Shown here: positions 12,418-24,294 of the stretch, piece after piece
Numbering within the stretch: the stretch's first letter is position 1
Layout of the letters: each line of letters starts with the position of its first letter
NCBI GenBank assembly: GCA_963789515.1
Contig: CAWBKW010000003.1
Span: 1-64,000, forward strand
Direction of reading: 5' to 3'
DNA from: JBAXEO01 sp963789515
GTDB lineage: Bacteria; Actinomycetota; Coriobacteriia; Anaerosomatales; JAAXUF01
Length of the DNA stretch: 64,000 nt
Made by a program: the position numbers and the translations under genes
Notes under the pieces: generated by a model
Told to the model about the DNA's origin: nothing
What the model saw: only the letters and a program-made list of their open reading frames with translations
Databases searched by the model: none

Positions 12418-15340
12418 GTGGGGCGAACGCGGAGATGGCGGAAGGCGACGCGAAACGAGAGTGCCGGAGCGGGCGGGCACGACGCGCGGTGCATCGAGGA
12501 CTCCTGCTGGGCGCTGTCGGCTGTAGAGGTCTATTCCTCACTTGAGTCAAGCGCCCAAGGGCTGACCTCCGAGGAGGCCGCCAAGCGCCTGGAGCAGTAC
12601 GGGCGCAACGAGATCCGCGAGATCAAGGGTCGCCCGCTCATCTTCAAGTTCCTCGAGAACTTCTATCACCTGTTCGCCATCATGCTGTGGGTCGGCGGCA
12701 TCCTCGCGTTCGTGGCCGAGATGCCTCAGCTGGGCTGGGCGATCTTCGCGGTCATCTTCATCAACGCCATCTTCTCGTTCTGGCAGGAGTACCGAGCCGA
12801 GAAGGCCACCGAGGCCCTCAAGCAGATGATCCCGCACAACGCCAAGGTCATCCGAGACGGCAAGACCGTTCAGATTGCGGCCGCCGAGTTGGTCCCCGGC
12901 GACCTGATGGTCCTCGAAGAGGGCGATGCGATCTCAGCCGATGCGCGGCTCATCGAGGAGTTCGAGCTGCGCACCAATAACGCCACGCTCACCGGCGAGT
13001 CCGAGCCGGTACGCAAGACCGCTTCGCCGCACGACGACCCCAACCTGACGCTCATCGAGATGCCCAACCTGGTCTTCGCCGGGACGTCGGTCGCCTACGG
13101 CGGCGGCAAGGCACTCGTCTTCGCGACCGGGATGGAGACTCAGTTCGGAAAGATCGCCGAGCTGACACAGAGCGTCGAGTCAGAGCTGAGCCCGCTGCAG
13201 AAAGAGATGAGCAAGATCACCCAGCTCGTCGCGGTCGTGGCCACGTCCATCGGCGTCAGCTTCTTCGTCCTCGGCTACTTCTTCGGCGGCTTGTCACTCA
13301 TGGAGGGATTCATCTTCTCGGTGGGAATCATCGTGGCGCTGGTGCCCGAGGGGCTGCTGCCGACGGTCACGCTCTCGCTGGCCATGGGCGTCCAGCGGAT
13401 GGCCGAGCGCGGCGCGCTCATCAAGAAGCTGTCGTCGGTCGAGACGCTCGGATGCACCACGGTGATCTGTACCGACAAGACCGGCACGCTGACCAAGAAC
13501 GAGATGACGGTGCGCGACATCTGGGTCGCCGGCCAGCATCTCGAGGTCTCCGGCGGCGGATACGCGCCGACCGGCGAGTACCACGACGACGGGCAAGCCG
13601 CTCGACGCCAAGCAGCTCAAGGCGCTCGAACTCCTGGTTCGCGCGGCTTCCCTCTGCAACAACGCGCGCCTCATCGAGCCCGGAACGCCCGAGGAGAACT
13701 GGACGATCCTCGGCGACCCGACCGAGGCGGCGCTTCTTGTCGCAGCGAAGAAGGCCGGCTACGACCACGAGGCTGAGCTCGAATCCACGAGGCGCGTCTT
13801 CGAGTTGCCGTTCGACTCCGTGCGAAAGCGCATGACCACCATCCACATGCACAAGTTCGCGCGCATCGGCTACGTGAAGGGCGCGCCCAAAGAGGTGCTG
13901 GACCTGTGCACCAAGGTCGAGACCCTCGACGGGCAGCAGCCGCTCAGCGACGAGATGCGCGCTCAGATCGTCGAGCAGAACGACGAGTTCGCGCGCAACG
14001 GACTGCGAGTGCTCGCGATGGCGTACCGGCCGATCGCGACCGAGGAGGTCGACTTCTCGCCCGCCGAGACCGAGCGCGACCTGATCTTCGTCGGTCTCAT
14101 GGCCATGATGGATCCGCCGCGCGATGAGGTCGCCGTCGCTGTCGAGGAGTGTGCGACGGCGGGCATCGAGGTCATCATGATCACCGGCGACTATGGCCTG
14201 ACCGCCGAGACGATCGCGCGGCGCATCGGCATCATCCGCGGGGACCATGCCCGCATCATCACCGGCAACGATCTCAACGACATGACCGACGACGAGCTCA
14301 GTGTCGCGCTCGGCGCGAAGGACGTGCTCTTCGCCCGTGTCTCGCCCGAGCACAAGATGCGCATCGCGCAGGTGCTCAAGGGCATGGGCCACATCGTCGC
14401 CATGACGGGCGATGGCGTGAACGACGCGCCAGCGCTCAAGATGGCCGACATCGGCGTGGCCATGGGCATCTCGGGAACGGACGTCGCCAAAGAGGCGGCC
14501 GACATGATCCTGACCGACGACAACTTCGCGAGCATCGTCAACGCCATCGAAGAAGGCCGCGCGGTCTACGACAACATCCGCCGGTTCGTCGCCTACATCT
14601 TCACGAGCAACGTCCCCGAGTTGGTGCCGTTCATTCTCTTCGTCCTCTTCAAGATCCCCTTGGCTCTGACGGTCATGCAGATCCTCGCTATCGACCTCGG
14701 CACCGACATGATTCCCGCGCTGGCGCTGGGAACCGAGGCACCCGAGCCGGGCATCATGAACCGCCCGCCGCGCTCTCAGAAGGAGCGCCTGGTCACGATT
14801 CCGCTGCTCGTCCGCTCGCAACTCTTCCTCGGCTCGATCCAGGCCGCGGCGTGCATGGCGGCGTTCTACTTCCTGTACTGGTCGTACGGCTGGCGTCCCG
14901 GCATGAACATGTTTGCGGTCGGCGCTATCGCGGTCGGCGGTTCGACGGTCTACATTCTCGCGACGACCATGACTCACGGCGCCGTCATGACCACGCAGAT
15001 CGGCAACGGTTTCGCGCAGCGCACCAACGTGCAGTCGATCTTCAAGGTCGGCTTCTTCTCCAACACGTTCATGCTGTGGGGCATCCTCGCCGAGATACTG
15101 ATCTTCTGCGCCCTCGTCTACATTCCGGTCCTCGCAGAGGTGTTCCACCACGGGCCGATCAACCTGTGGCCGGACTGGGCGTTCCTGTTGGCGCTGTGGC
15201 CCACACTCCTCATCGCCGACGAGATTCGGAAGTTCTTCGTGCGGCGTCGAATGAGGGCACGAGGCGAACTTGGGGACACAGTAAGCAAGAACACGTCAGT
15301 CAGCGTCTCAGGCGCAGCTGTTGAGGAGGGTGCATCGTGA
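12418..15340 (+). CDS. P-type cation ATPase, P2C (Na,K-ATPase-like), one frameshift
   Basis: Nearly complete P2-type pump. It has a cation-ATPase N-terminal domain (GLTSEEAAKRLEQYG), actuator TGES, TM4 VPEGLLPTVTLS, CTDKTGTLT, MTGDGVNDAPAL, and TM5-TM6 with FTSNVPE and DLGTDMIPALALG. TM5 and TM6 read very like animal Na,K-ATPase, where the matching Ser775, Asn776, Glu779, Asp804 and Asp808 bind ions. One inserted base lies near 13593. The start is unclear: family similarity begins about 12505, and GTG 12418 (or 12412) is the nearest in-frame candidate without a good ribosome site, so an indel may hide the real one. The stop overlaps the next RCK gene (GTGA). Confidence 0.9.
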
Positions 15341-15985
15341 AGGTGATCATCGGTGGCTGCGGTCGAGTGGGGGCGATGCTGGCGACGAAGCTCTCGGCCG
15401 AGGGCCACGACGTCGTCGTCATCGACAGGAACCCGCTCTCGTTCGCCCGGCTCGGAAAGTCCTTCTCGGGCATGACGATCCGCGGCATGGTGTTCGACAA
15501 GGGCGTGCTCGACAAGGCGGGAGCCGACCGGACCGACGCCTACATCGCGGTCACGAGCGGTGACAACTCCAACGTGGTCTCGGCGACGATCGCCCGCGAG
15601 ATCTACCGCATCCCGAAGGTGGTCGCGCGCATCTTCGACCCCAGGCGCGCCGAGATCTACCGGCGGCTTGGGCATCCAGACGGTGTCGTCGGTGTCGTGG
15701 GCGACCAACGAGATCGTGGCGCTGGTGATGTTCCAGCATCTCGTTCGCGACGTGAGCCTGGGCGGGGGAGAGGTACAGCTGGTCAAGGTGTCGATTCCGC
15801 CGCGCCTCGCCGGGCGCACCACCAACGACCTGTCGAGTCCGGGCGAGATCCTGCCGGTCGCGATCGTCCGCGCGGGGACCTCGTTCATCCCGACGTCGCA
15901 CGAAGTGCTCCACGACGGCGACGTGCTTGAGGCCGCCGTCCTTACCGTAGCCATGAACCGCTTCGAGAGCATGACCAACCCGTAG
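15337..15985 (+). CDS. TrkA-like RCK protein, first of second pair, frameshifted
   Basis: RCK/TrkA protein of about 215 residues. It shows the Rossmann loop GGCGRVGAMLA, AVTSGDNSNVVSA, FDPRRAEIYRRLG and a C-terminal RCK_C half with LAGRTTNDLSSPGE. GTG 15337 overlaps the ATPase stop by four bases, which couples its translation to the pump. One base is inserted near 15666. It is the counterpart of the gene at 2521, sharing the SGDNSN and DPRRAEIYR blocks. Its place directly behind a P-type ATPase, with no Trk channel nearby, suggests it gates or tunes the pump. Confidence 0.88.
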
Positions 15986-15994
15986 GAGGATGCA

Positions 15995-16661
15995 ATGCAG
16001 GTACTCATCGTCGGCGGGGGCAAGGTCGGCTCGCACCTCGCCAAGACGCTTTCAGCCAACGGAGACACGGTCACCATCGTCGAGGTGAGCGAGGAGCGCT
16101 GCGAGCGGCTCAGGGAGATGCTCGAGAACGTCACCATCATCTGCGGCGACGGCGACGAGCCCTACGTGCTCGACGAAGCGAACGCGCGCAGCGCAGACGC
16201 CCTCGTGGCCGCGACCGGTCACGACGAGGACAACCTCGTGGTGTGTCTGCTCGGCAAGGCGGAGTACTCGGCGCCGCTCACCATCGCGCGCATCAACAAC
16301 GCCGACAACGCCTGGCTCTTCACCGAGCGCTTCGGCGTCGACGTGCCCGTCTCCAACACCGCGATCATGGCCGAGGTGCTTCAGCACGTGAGCCTCGGCG
16401 ACATCGTGACCCTGCTGCGCCTCAAGGCCGAGAACATGGTCGTCGACGAGATCGTCCTGTCGGCGCATTCCCAGGCTGTCGGCAAGCGACTCGCCGAGCT
16501 GACGCTGCCCGGACTGCAGCCAGGTCATGGCCATCGTCTCCGAGGGCGCGGTCGTCGTGCCGAGGGGCGACACGGTGCTCAATGCCGGCGACGAGCTGCT
16601 GATCCTCGCGAAGTGCGAGGACGAGACGGCGCTGCGGGCGGCGTTCGGCGCACGCGGGTAG
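15995..16661 (+). CDS. TrkA-like RCK protein, second of second pair, frameshifted
   Basis: RCK/TrkA protein of about 221 residues: MQVLIVGGGKVGSHLAKTLS, an acidic strand-2 end (VEVSEERCE), ATGHDEDNLVVCLLGK, WLFTERFGVDVPVSNT and an RCK_C half ending GDTVLNAGDELLILAK. Start ATG 15995 follows AGGAGG ten bases after the previous stop. One base is inserted near 16517. It is the paralogue of the gene at 3201. Together with 15337 it repeats the arrangement seen after the first ATPase. Confidence 0.88.
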
Positions 16662-16868
16662 CTTGCGGCGTGAATCGCCTTTGACGGCACACCGCGGCAG
16701 AGCGGTCGGAATGAGCGCACACTGGAGCTTGGTCTCCGGTGCGCTGTTGCCAGCAGCTCGAAACAGATCGGGCGACAGAGCGCCAGGCCACTGGGTAAAG
16801 GTTTGAGAGTGATGATTCCACGTGATGTGTCGTGCGAAGCTCAGGGTCTTTCGACTGAAGGGGTCGCT

Positions 16869-19800
16869 ATGTACTGTCAGGTGTTCACAGGGCTCGGTAG
16901 GAAGCTAGTCAGTCTCGCGGCAGCCGTGATGCTGCTCTTGGCGCTGGGGTTGGGCGTCACAGTGACGCAGGCCTCGGCAGCTCCAGGGACGATCTCCGGG
17001 ACCGTGACGGCGGCGACTGGCGGGGGCGAACTCGCGGGCATCAACGTGCAGCTCTACGTGCAGAGCGGCTCGACATGGGACTTCGGCCTGTCGGCGACGA
17101 CCGGCGCTGAGGGCGACTACAGTATCGGCGGTCTGGCTGCGGGTACCTACCGCGCCTACTTCTACGACTATGCTGGCACATACATCGGCGAGTACTACGC
17201 AGGGTCATACACGGCAGACGGGGCTACGAGCATCCCGGTGGCCGATGGCGCGACCGTCCCCGGAATCAACGCGACTCTCGACACCGCCGGTCACATCACC
17301 GGCACGGTGTATGAGCCGGATGGCACGACGCCGCGGGAGGGGATTGAAGTTCGCGTCTTGCCGGTCAGCGAGGCCGCGACGAGCACTAACTACTATTTCG
17401 CGATCACCGACGTTGACGGGTGGTATGACATCGCTGGCCTGCCGAGCGGTCTGTACCGCGTCCAGTTCCTGGATTTCAACCTCATCTACGCGCCCCAGTA
17501 CTACATCACGGGGTTCCAAGCGGCCGACGCCGACCCCGTGCTCGTCACTGCGCCGGGTACGACGTCAGGCATCGACGCTACTCTGAGCACCGGCTGGCAG
17601 CATCTCGGGCACCGTGACCCGATGGAGTGAACGCCGATTGAGGGCGTCATCGGTCATTGCGTATCAGAACGTCGTTGGAGAGAACTACGAGTGGTTTTCC
17701 GAGCCTTCCTACACAGACGTGAACGGCGAGTACGTCATCACAGGCCTTCCCACGGGCAATTTCGTTGTCGGCTTCTTCGACGCCAGCGGAGTCTACGTGC
17801 CGTAGCTACTTCTATGACGGCGCCTACCTGCTTCAGGATGGGACTCCGGTCCCGGTCACGGTTGAGAATGACACGCCCGGGATAGATGCAGTACTCGAAC
17901 TGCCCGGCACCATCACCGGCACGATCACGGCTGCCGGCGGTGGGCCGCTCGCGGGCGAGTGGGCGGACGCGTATCGCGAGACGAGCCCTGGCGTGTGGGA
18001 TTTCATCGTTACGGGCGTGTCGGAAGTCGACGGGACCTACACCACGGGTCCGATTCCGCCGGGCACGTACCGGATGAGGTTCGGAATCACCTCGGGCATG
18101 TATAAGACGGAGTACTTCAACGGGGTCTTCTCGGCCTCAGAGGCCACGACGATCGGTGTGGATCCAGGCGTGGACTCGACCGAGATCAATGCGTCTCTTG
18201 ATCTGATCACAACGGATGTAACGGTCAGTGCAACAGGCATAGACAAGACCTATGACGGCACCAGTACCGCGAGCGTCACGCTGACCAGTGTCGACTTCAA
18301 CCCTGGTGACAACGTGACTGCAACGTACACGTCGGCCGCGTTCGACGACAAGAACGTCGGCGACGGCAAGAATGTCAGCGTCACAGGCATCGCCCTGAGC
18401 GGCCCGGACGCAGGAAAGTACGTCTTGCTCAACAGCACGGCCTCCACAACGGCGAGCATCACCGCGCTCGACATCACTGGCGCATTCACCGCCGACGACA
18501 AGCCCTACGACGGCAACACCGACGCCACCGTGGCCTCGCGCTCGCTCGTGGGCACGATTCCCGGCGACGTCGTCACCCTTGACGGCGGCACCGCCCAGTT
18601 CGACACCTCATCGGTCGGCACGGGCAAGACCGTCACGCTGCTGGGGGCCTTGCTCGGCGGAGTAGACAAGGACAACTACAACCTCACGAGCGTCGCAGAC
18701 ACCACAGCCGCCATCACCGCCAAGGAGCTCACCGGTTCCTTCACCGCCGACGACAAGCCCTACGACGGCAACACCGACGCCACCGTGGCCTCGCGCTCGC
18801 TCATCGGTGTCGTCCCCGGTGACGTGGTCACCCTTGACGGCGGCACCGCCCAGTTCGACACCTCAAGTGTCGGCACGGGCAAGACGGTCACCCTCCTGGG
18901 CGCCACCCTCGGTGGAGTCGACGCGGCCAGCTACACCCTGTCGGTCACCCCGATCGACACCACAGCCGCCATCACCGCCAAGGAGCTCACCGGTTCCTTC
19001 ACCGCCGACGACAAGCCCTACGACGGCAACACCGACGCCACCGTGGCCTCGCGCTCGCTCATCGGTGTCGTCCCCGGTGACGTGGTCACCCTTGACGGCG
19101 GCACCGCCCAGTTCGACACCTCAAGTGTCGGCACGGGCAAGACGGTCACCCTCCTGGGCGCCACCCTCGGTGGAGTCGACGCGGCCAGCTACACCCTGTC
19201 GGTCACCCCGATCGACACCACAGCCGCCATCACCGCCAAGGAGCTGACCATCAGCGGCGCCGTCGCCGACAACAAGCTCTACGACGGTTCGACGGACGCC
19301 ACGGTGACCTTCACCGGCGCGAGCCTGAACGGCGTCGTGCCCGGTGACGTGGTGACGATCGACTCGGCCGCCTACAACGCCACCTTCGACACGAAGAATG
19401 TCGGCACCGCCAAGCCAGTCACCGTCACCGGTGTCGCGCTGTCCGGCGCCGACGCGGGTAGCTACACCGTCGCCCAGCCGGCAGGACTGACCGCCGACAT
19501 CACCGCACTCGAGCTCACGGTCGCGGGTGCGACCGCTGACAACAAGGTCTACGACGGCTCCACCGATGCGACGGTCACCTTCACCTTCGCGGGGCTGGTC
19601 GGCGCCATCGATCCCGACGTCGTCGGGCTCGTCACGACGGGCTACTCGGCCTCCTTCGCCGACAAGGACATCGGGACGGCAAGACCGTCACGGTCATCGG
19701 CCTGACCCTGGGCGGGGCAGACGCGGGCAACTACACCCTCGCCCAGCCCCTGCTCTCGGCCAATATCATCCCCAAGACCGTCACCGGCGCCTTCACGGCC

Positions 19801-21748
19801 GGCAACAAGCCCTACGACGGCAACACCGACGCCACCGTGGCGACCCGCTCGCTCGTCGGCACGATCACGGGTGACGTCGTGACCCTGAGTGGCGGCACCG
19901 CCACGTTCGACACCAAGAACGTCGGCACGGGCAAGACCGTCACCCTGACCGGTGCCACGCTCTCCGGCGCCGACGCGGGCAACTACATCCTGGGCTCCGT
20001 GGCCACCACGACCGCCGACATCACCCCCAAGACCGTCACCGGCTCCTTCGCCTCGGCGAACAAGCCCTACGACGGCACCACCGACGCCTCGGCCACGGCA
20101 CGCTCGGTGGCCGGCACGCTGCCCGGTGACGTCGTGACCCTGAGTGGCGGCACCGCCGCATTCGCCGACAAGAACGTCGGCACGGGCAAGACCGTCACCC
20201 TGACCGGCGCCACGCTCGGCGGTGCTGATGCGGGCAACTACGCCCTGTCGGTCGCACCGATCACCACCACGGCGAACATCACCGCACTCGAGCTCACCGG
20301 CTCCTTCGCCTCGGCGAACAAGCCCTACGACGGCACCACCGACGCCTCGGCCACGGCACGCTCGGTGGCCGGCACGCTGCCCGGTGACGTCGTGACCCTG
20401 AGTGGCGGCACCGCCGCCTTCGCCGACAAGAACGTCGGCACGGGCAAGACCGTCACCCTGACCGGTGCGGTCCTGGGCGGCGCAGATGCGGGCAACTACA
20501 CCTTGTCTGCTGCGCCGATCACCACCACAGCGAACATCACCCCCCAGACCGTCACCGGCTCCTTCGCCTCGGCGAACAAGACCTACGACGGCACCACCGA
20601 CGCCTCGGCCACTGCACGCTCGGTGGCCGGCACGCATGCACCGGCGACGATCGTCACCCTGACCGGCGGCACCGCCACCTTCGCCGACAAGAACGTCGGC
20701 ACGCGGCAAGACCGTGACACTCACCGGCGCGAGCCTGGGCGGCGCCGGACGCGGGCAACTACACCCTGTCGGCCACGCCGATCACCACCACGGCTGAACA
20801 TCACCGCCCTCGAGCTCACCGGCTCCTTCGCCGCGAGCAACAAGACCTACGACGGCACCACAGACGCCATCGTGCCACGCACGCTCGGTGGTCGGCACGC
20901 TACCCGGTGACGTCGTGACTCTGAGCGGCGGCACCGCCACCTTCGACGACCAGAACGTCGGCACGGGCAAGACCGTCACCCTGACCGGTGCCACGCTCGG
21001 CGGTGCAGACGCGGGCAACTACATGCTGGGCTCGGTGGACACCACGACCGCCGACATCACCGTCGCTCCCGTCACGGTGACCGCCGCCAACAAGTCCAAG
21101 ACGGTCGGAGCACCCGACCCCGCCCTGACCTACACCGTGACGACCGGTGCGGTGTTCTCCGGCGATAGCTTCAGCGGGGAACTCACCCGCACAGCCGGCG
21201 AGACCGTGGGCACATACCCGATCACCCAGGGCACCTTGGCACTGTCGAGCAACTACTCCCTGGACTTCGTCCCTGCCACGCTCACGATCACTCCGGCCAC
21301 CTCGTGGATGCCGGTCTGGAGGTTCCGCAGCAACAACATGGTAGGCAGTTACCTGTGGACGCCGGATCCCAACGAGAAGGCCTCCATCATCGCCAACCTG
21401 CCCACGTCATGGACGTATGAGGGCCAGGCGTTCCTCATCAACACCGCCAACCCCCTCAACAGCAACACAATGTGGAGATTCCGCAACAAGCAGGACTGGA
21501 CGTACTTCTACACCGCCGATCCCAACGAGAAGAACAATCTCGTGACCAACCTGAGCGCGACGTGGGCGCTGGAGGGACCGGCCTGGAAGGTGTCCCGCAC
21601 TCCGACACCGATGCCGGTGTGGCGATTCCGGTGCCTGAAGAACTCCACGCACCTGTGGACGAGTGACCCCAACGAGAAGCTGACCATCGAGAACACCCTG
21701 CAGTCCACCTACAAGCTCGAGGGAATCGCCTACTACCTGGCGCAGTAG
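16869..21748 (+). CDS. Giant secreted YDG/MBG-repeat surface protein with C-terminal DUF5648-like triplet, frameshifted
   Basis: About 1,625 residues after repair. A signal peptide (MYCQVFTGLG then a long Ala/Leu/Val helix ending QASA-AP) is followed by about four carboxypeptidase-regulatory-like or CNA-B-like beta domains (ISGTVTAATGGG, ITGTVYEPDG). Eleven YDG repeats then begin near 18230, each with K(T/P)YDG(T/N)TDA, GDVVTL and VGTGKTVTL blocks, followed by one MBG domain (about 21065-21295) and the three-fold WRFR...DPNEK repeat found in four other proteins here. Start ATG 16869 has GAAGGGG upstream. Breaks occur near 17605, 17805, 19685 and several between 20700 and 20895. It is a likely cell-surface stalk or adhesin. 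No LPXTG motif or anchoring helix is seen at the end, so attachment may depend on the final triplet. Confidence 0.88.
18721..19236 (+). repeat. Two identical 258-bp tandem repeats within the YDG gene
   Basis: Bases 18721-18978 and 18979-19236 read the same throughout by eye. They encode two adjacent 86-residue YDG modules. Neighbouring modules keep the same period but have diverged, so this duplication is recent or kept uniform by recombination. Confidence 0.9.
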
Positions 21749-21926
21749 CGCAGATCCGAACCGGAGCCGCGAGCCTGCGGTGATAGGCGTCAACTGAGAG
21801 ACGGGGCGGGCCGGAGACGGTCCGCCCCCGTGCTTGAGCGCGCCCGCGGCCCCGTAGTGTCGTTCGACTCCGGACTTGTGCGCGAGCTTCGTCGGAGCAC
21901 GTGAGCCGACGTTCGCTCACTTTCGC

Positions 21927-21937
21927 CTACAATGACC
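21927..21937 (+). promoter_or_regulatory. CTACAATGACC motif before purL
   Basis: CTACAATGACC at 21927-21937 contains a good -10 hexamer (TACAAT 21928-21933), 38 bases before the purL start. The same 11 bases occur before purH at 34596-34606. No clear -35 box was found at 16-18 bp. It may be a shared purine promoter element. Confidence 0.4.
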
Positions 21938-21970
21938 ACGACGCCCGCTCACGTGCCGAGGAGCCCCTGC

Positions 21971-24234
21971 ATGCCCGAGTCACTCGCCCCTGAACTCGCC
22001 CCCAAGCTCGCTGTCGAGCTGGGACTGAACCTCGAGGAGTACGAGAAGGTCGTCGTGATCCTCGGCAGGATCCCGAGCTCTGACCGAGCTGTACATGTAC
22101 TCGCTCATGTGGAGCGAACACTGCAGCTACAAGCACTCGCGCAAGGCGCTCCGCATGTTCCCGACCGAAGGCCCGGCGGTGCTCCAGGGCCCCGGCGAGA
22201 ACGCCGGTGTCATCGGCGTGGGCGACGGCTGGGCGCTCGCCTTCAAGATGGAGTCGCACAACCACCCGAGCGCCATCGAGCCCTACCAGGGCGCGGCGAC
22301 CGGCGTCGGCGGCATCATCCGCGACATCTTCACGATGGGCGCGCGTCCCATCGCCTCGCTGAACTCCCTGCGCTTCGGCACGCTCGACAAGCCGCGCCAG
22401 CGCTACCTCTTCGAGGGCTCGGTCGCCGGCATCGGCGGCTACGGCAACTGCCTGGGCGTCCCCACCGTGGGCGGCGAGGTCTACTTCGAGGAAGCCTACG
22501 AGGGCAACTGCCTCATCAACGCCATGTCGCTCGGCGTCATGCGCGAGGAGGAGATCATCCTCGCCGTGGCGGCCGGACCCGGCAACCTCGTGATGCTCAT
22601 CGGCTCGACCACCGGCCGAGACGGTATCGGCGGCGCGTCCGTGCTCGCAAGCCAGGAGTTCGACGAGCGCGCCGAGGACAAGCGCCCGGCGGTCCAGGTG
22701 GGCGACCCGTTCGAGGAGAAGCTGCTCATCGAGGCGTGCCTCGAGCTCCTCTCGTCGGACCTGCTCGTCGGACTCGGGCGACTGCGGAGCCGCCGGGCTC
22801 ACCAGCTCGATCAGCGAGATGGCGAGCCGCGGCGGCGTGGGCATCGACATCGACGTCGCCAAGATCCCCGCCCGAGAAGACGCGATGAAGCCGTTCGAGT
22901 TCATGGTCAGCGAGTCCCAGGAGCGCATGGTCGCCATCGTCGACCCCGACAACCTCGCCGCCGCGCATGCGATCTGCGAGAAGTGGGGCCTGCGCTCCAC
23001 CGTCATCGGCAGCGTCACCGACACCGGCCGATTCGTGGTCCGCGAGGGTGACGACCGTCGTCGCCGACATGCCCGCGTCCACGCTCGCGCACGACGCGCC
23101 GATCTACGACCCCGCCATGGAGCGCCCGGCCTACCTCGACGAGGTCCAGGCGTTCGACCCGATGGCCGAGCTCGAGCTGCCCACCGACACCGACGCGGCT
23201 CGGCGAGGTGCTGCTCGGCCTGCTCGCGAGCCCCAACATCTGCTCGCGCCGCTGGATCTGGGAGCAGTACGACCACCAGGTCATGCTCAACACCGTCGTG
23301 CTGCCGGGCAGCGACGCCGCCGTGCTGCGCATCGGCGACGAGGGCCGCGGGATCGCGGTCTCGAGCGACTGCAACGGCCGCTACTGCTACCTCGACCCCT
23401 ACGTGGGTGCGCAGATCGCGTTCGCCGAGGCCGCCCGCAACGTCTCGTGCGCGGGCGGCGACCCCGCGGCGATCACCGACTGCCTCAACTTCGGCAATCC
23501 CGAGAAGCCCGAGGTGTTCTGGACGTTCTACGAGTCGGTCCGCGGGCCTCTCGGACGCCTGCAAGGCCTTCGGCGTGCCGGTCATCAGCGGCAACGTGAG
23601 CTTCTACAACGAGTCGTTCGGCTCGCCCATCTACCCGACGCCCACGGTCGGCCTGGTCGGCCTCATGGACGACGTCCACGCGCGCGCCACCGTCGGTTTC
23701 GAGGACGAGGGCGACGTCATCGTCCTTGTCGGCGAGTCGCTCGAGGAGCTCGGCGGCAGCGAGTACCTCAAGGTCGAGCACGGTCTCGTGTCAGGCCGCC
23801 CGCCCGCGCTCGACCTCGAGCTCGAGCGCGACGTGCAGTCGGCCGTGCGCGACGCGATCCGCGGCTTCCTGGTCAAGAGCGCGCATGACTGCTCCGAAGG
23901 CGGCATCGCGGTTGCGCTCGCGGAGTGCTGCCTGGCCGGCGAGATCGGCGCCGACGTGCACCTCGAGGATGGTCTCGCGCCGGCAGCCTCGCTGTTCGGC
24001 GAGACCCAGAGCCGCATCATCGTGACCGTCTCGGAGGCCGACGCCGAGAAACTCGTCGAGCACCTCATCGAGCGCAACGTGCCCTACGGCGTGATCGGCA
24101 CCGTCGGCGGTGAGCGCCTCACCATCTGCGAGAAGCTCGACCTTTCGCTCGACGATCTGGCCGATGCCTTCGAACCGACACTGGAAGCGCTCGTCGCCGG
24201 GGAGCTGCAGTCCGAAGAACTCCACGAGGGCTAG
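21971..24234 (+). CDS. purL: Phosphoribosylformylglycinamidine synthase, small-type PurL, frameshifted
   Basis: Catalyses ATP-dependent conversion of FGAR to FGAM in purine synthesis, using ammonia delivered by PurQ with PurS. The length of about 750 residues after repair is the short Bacillus-type PurL; purQ and purS are not in the window. Motifs seen are YSLMWSEHCSYKHS, MESHNHPSAIEPYQGAATG, GIGGYGNCLG, NVSCAGGDPAAITD, and SGNVSFYNES near the C-terminal half. ATG 21971 follows GAGGAG at good spacing; the earlier ATG 21932 lies in the promoter motif. Indels are near 22080, 22782, 23049, 23203 and 23550. Damage to such an essential gene argues that the indels are not biological. Confidence 0.93.
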
Positions 24235-24294
24235 GCGCGCCTCCGGCGTTGCTGCCCACGCCGCGTGGGCCGGTGCGTGGGCTGGCGCGTGCAG

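Noticed and set aside
16662..16868. Possible riboswitch in the leader of the YDG gene
   Set aside because: The region has some hairpin potential, but I could not match the conserved core of c-di-GMP, c-di-AMP, cobalamin or other known classes.
18460..21060. CRISPR array because of regular repeats
   Set aside because: The 258-bp units are in-frame protein modules with no short repeats and unique spacers, and no cas genes are present.
24240..24294. Possible terminator between purL and the convergent lysozyme-like gene
   Set aside because: The GC-rich repeats (GTGGGCCGGTGC, GTGGGCTGGCGC) are direct rather than inverted and give no convincing stem.
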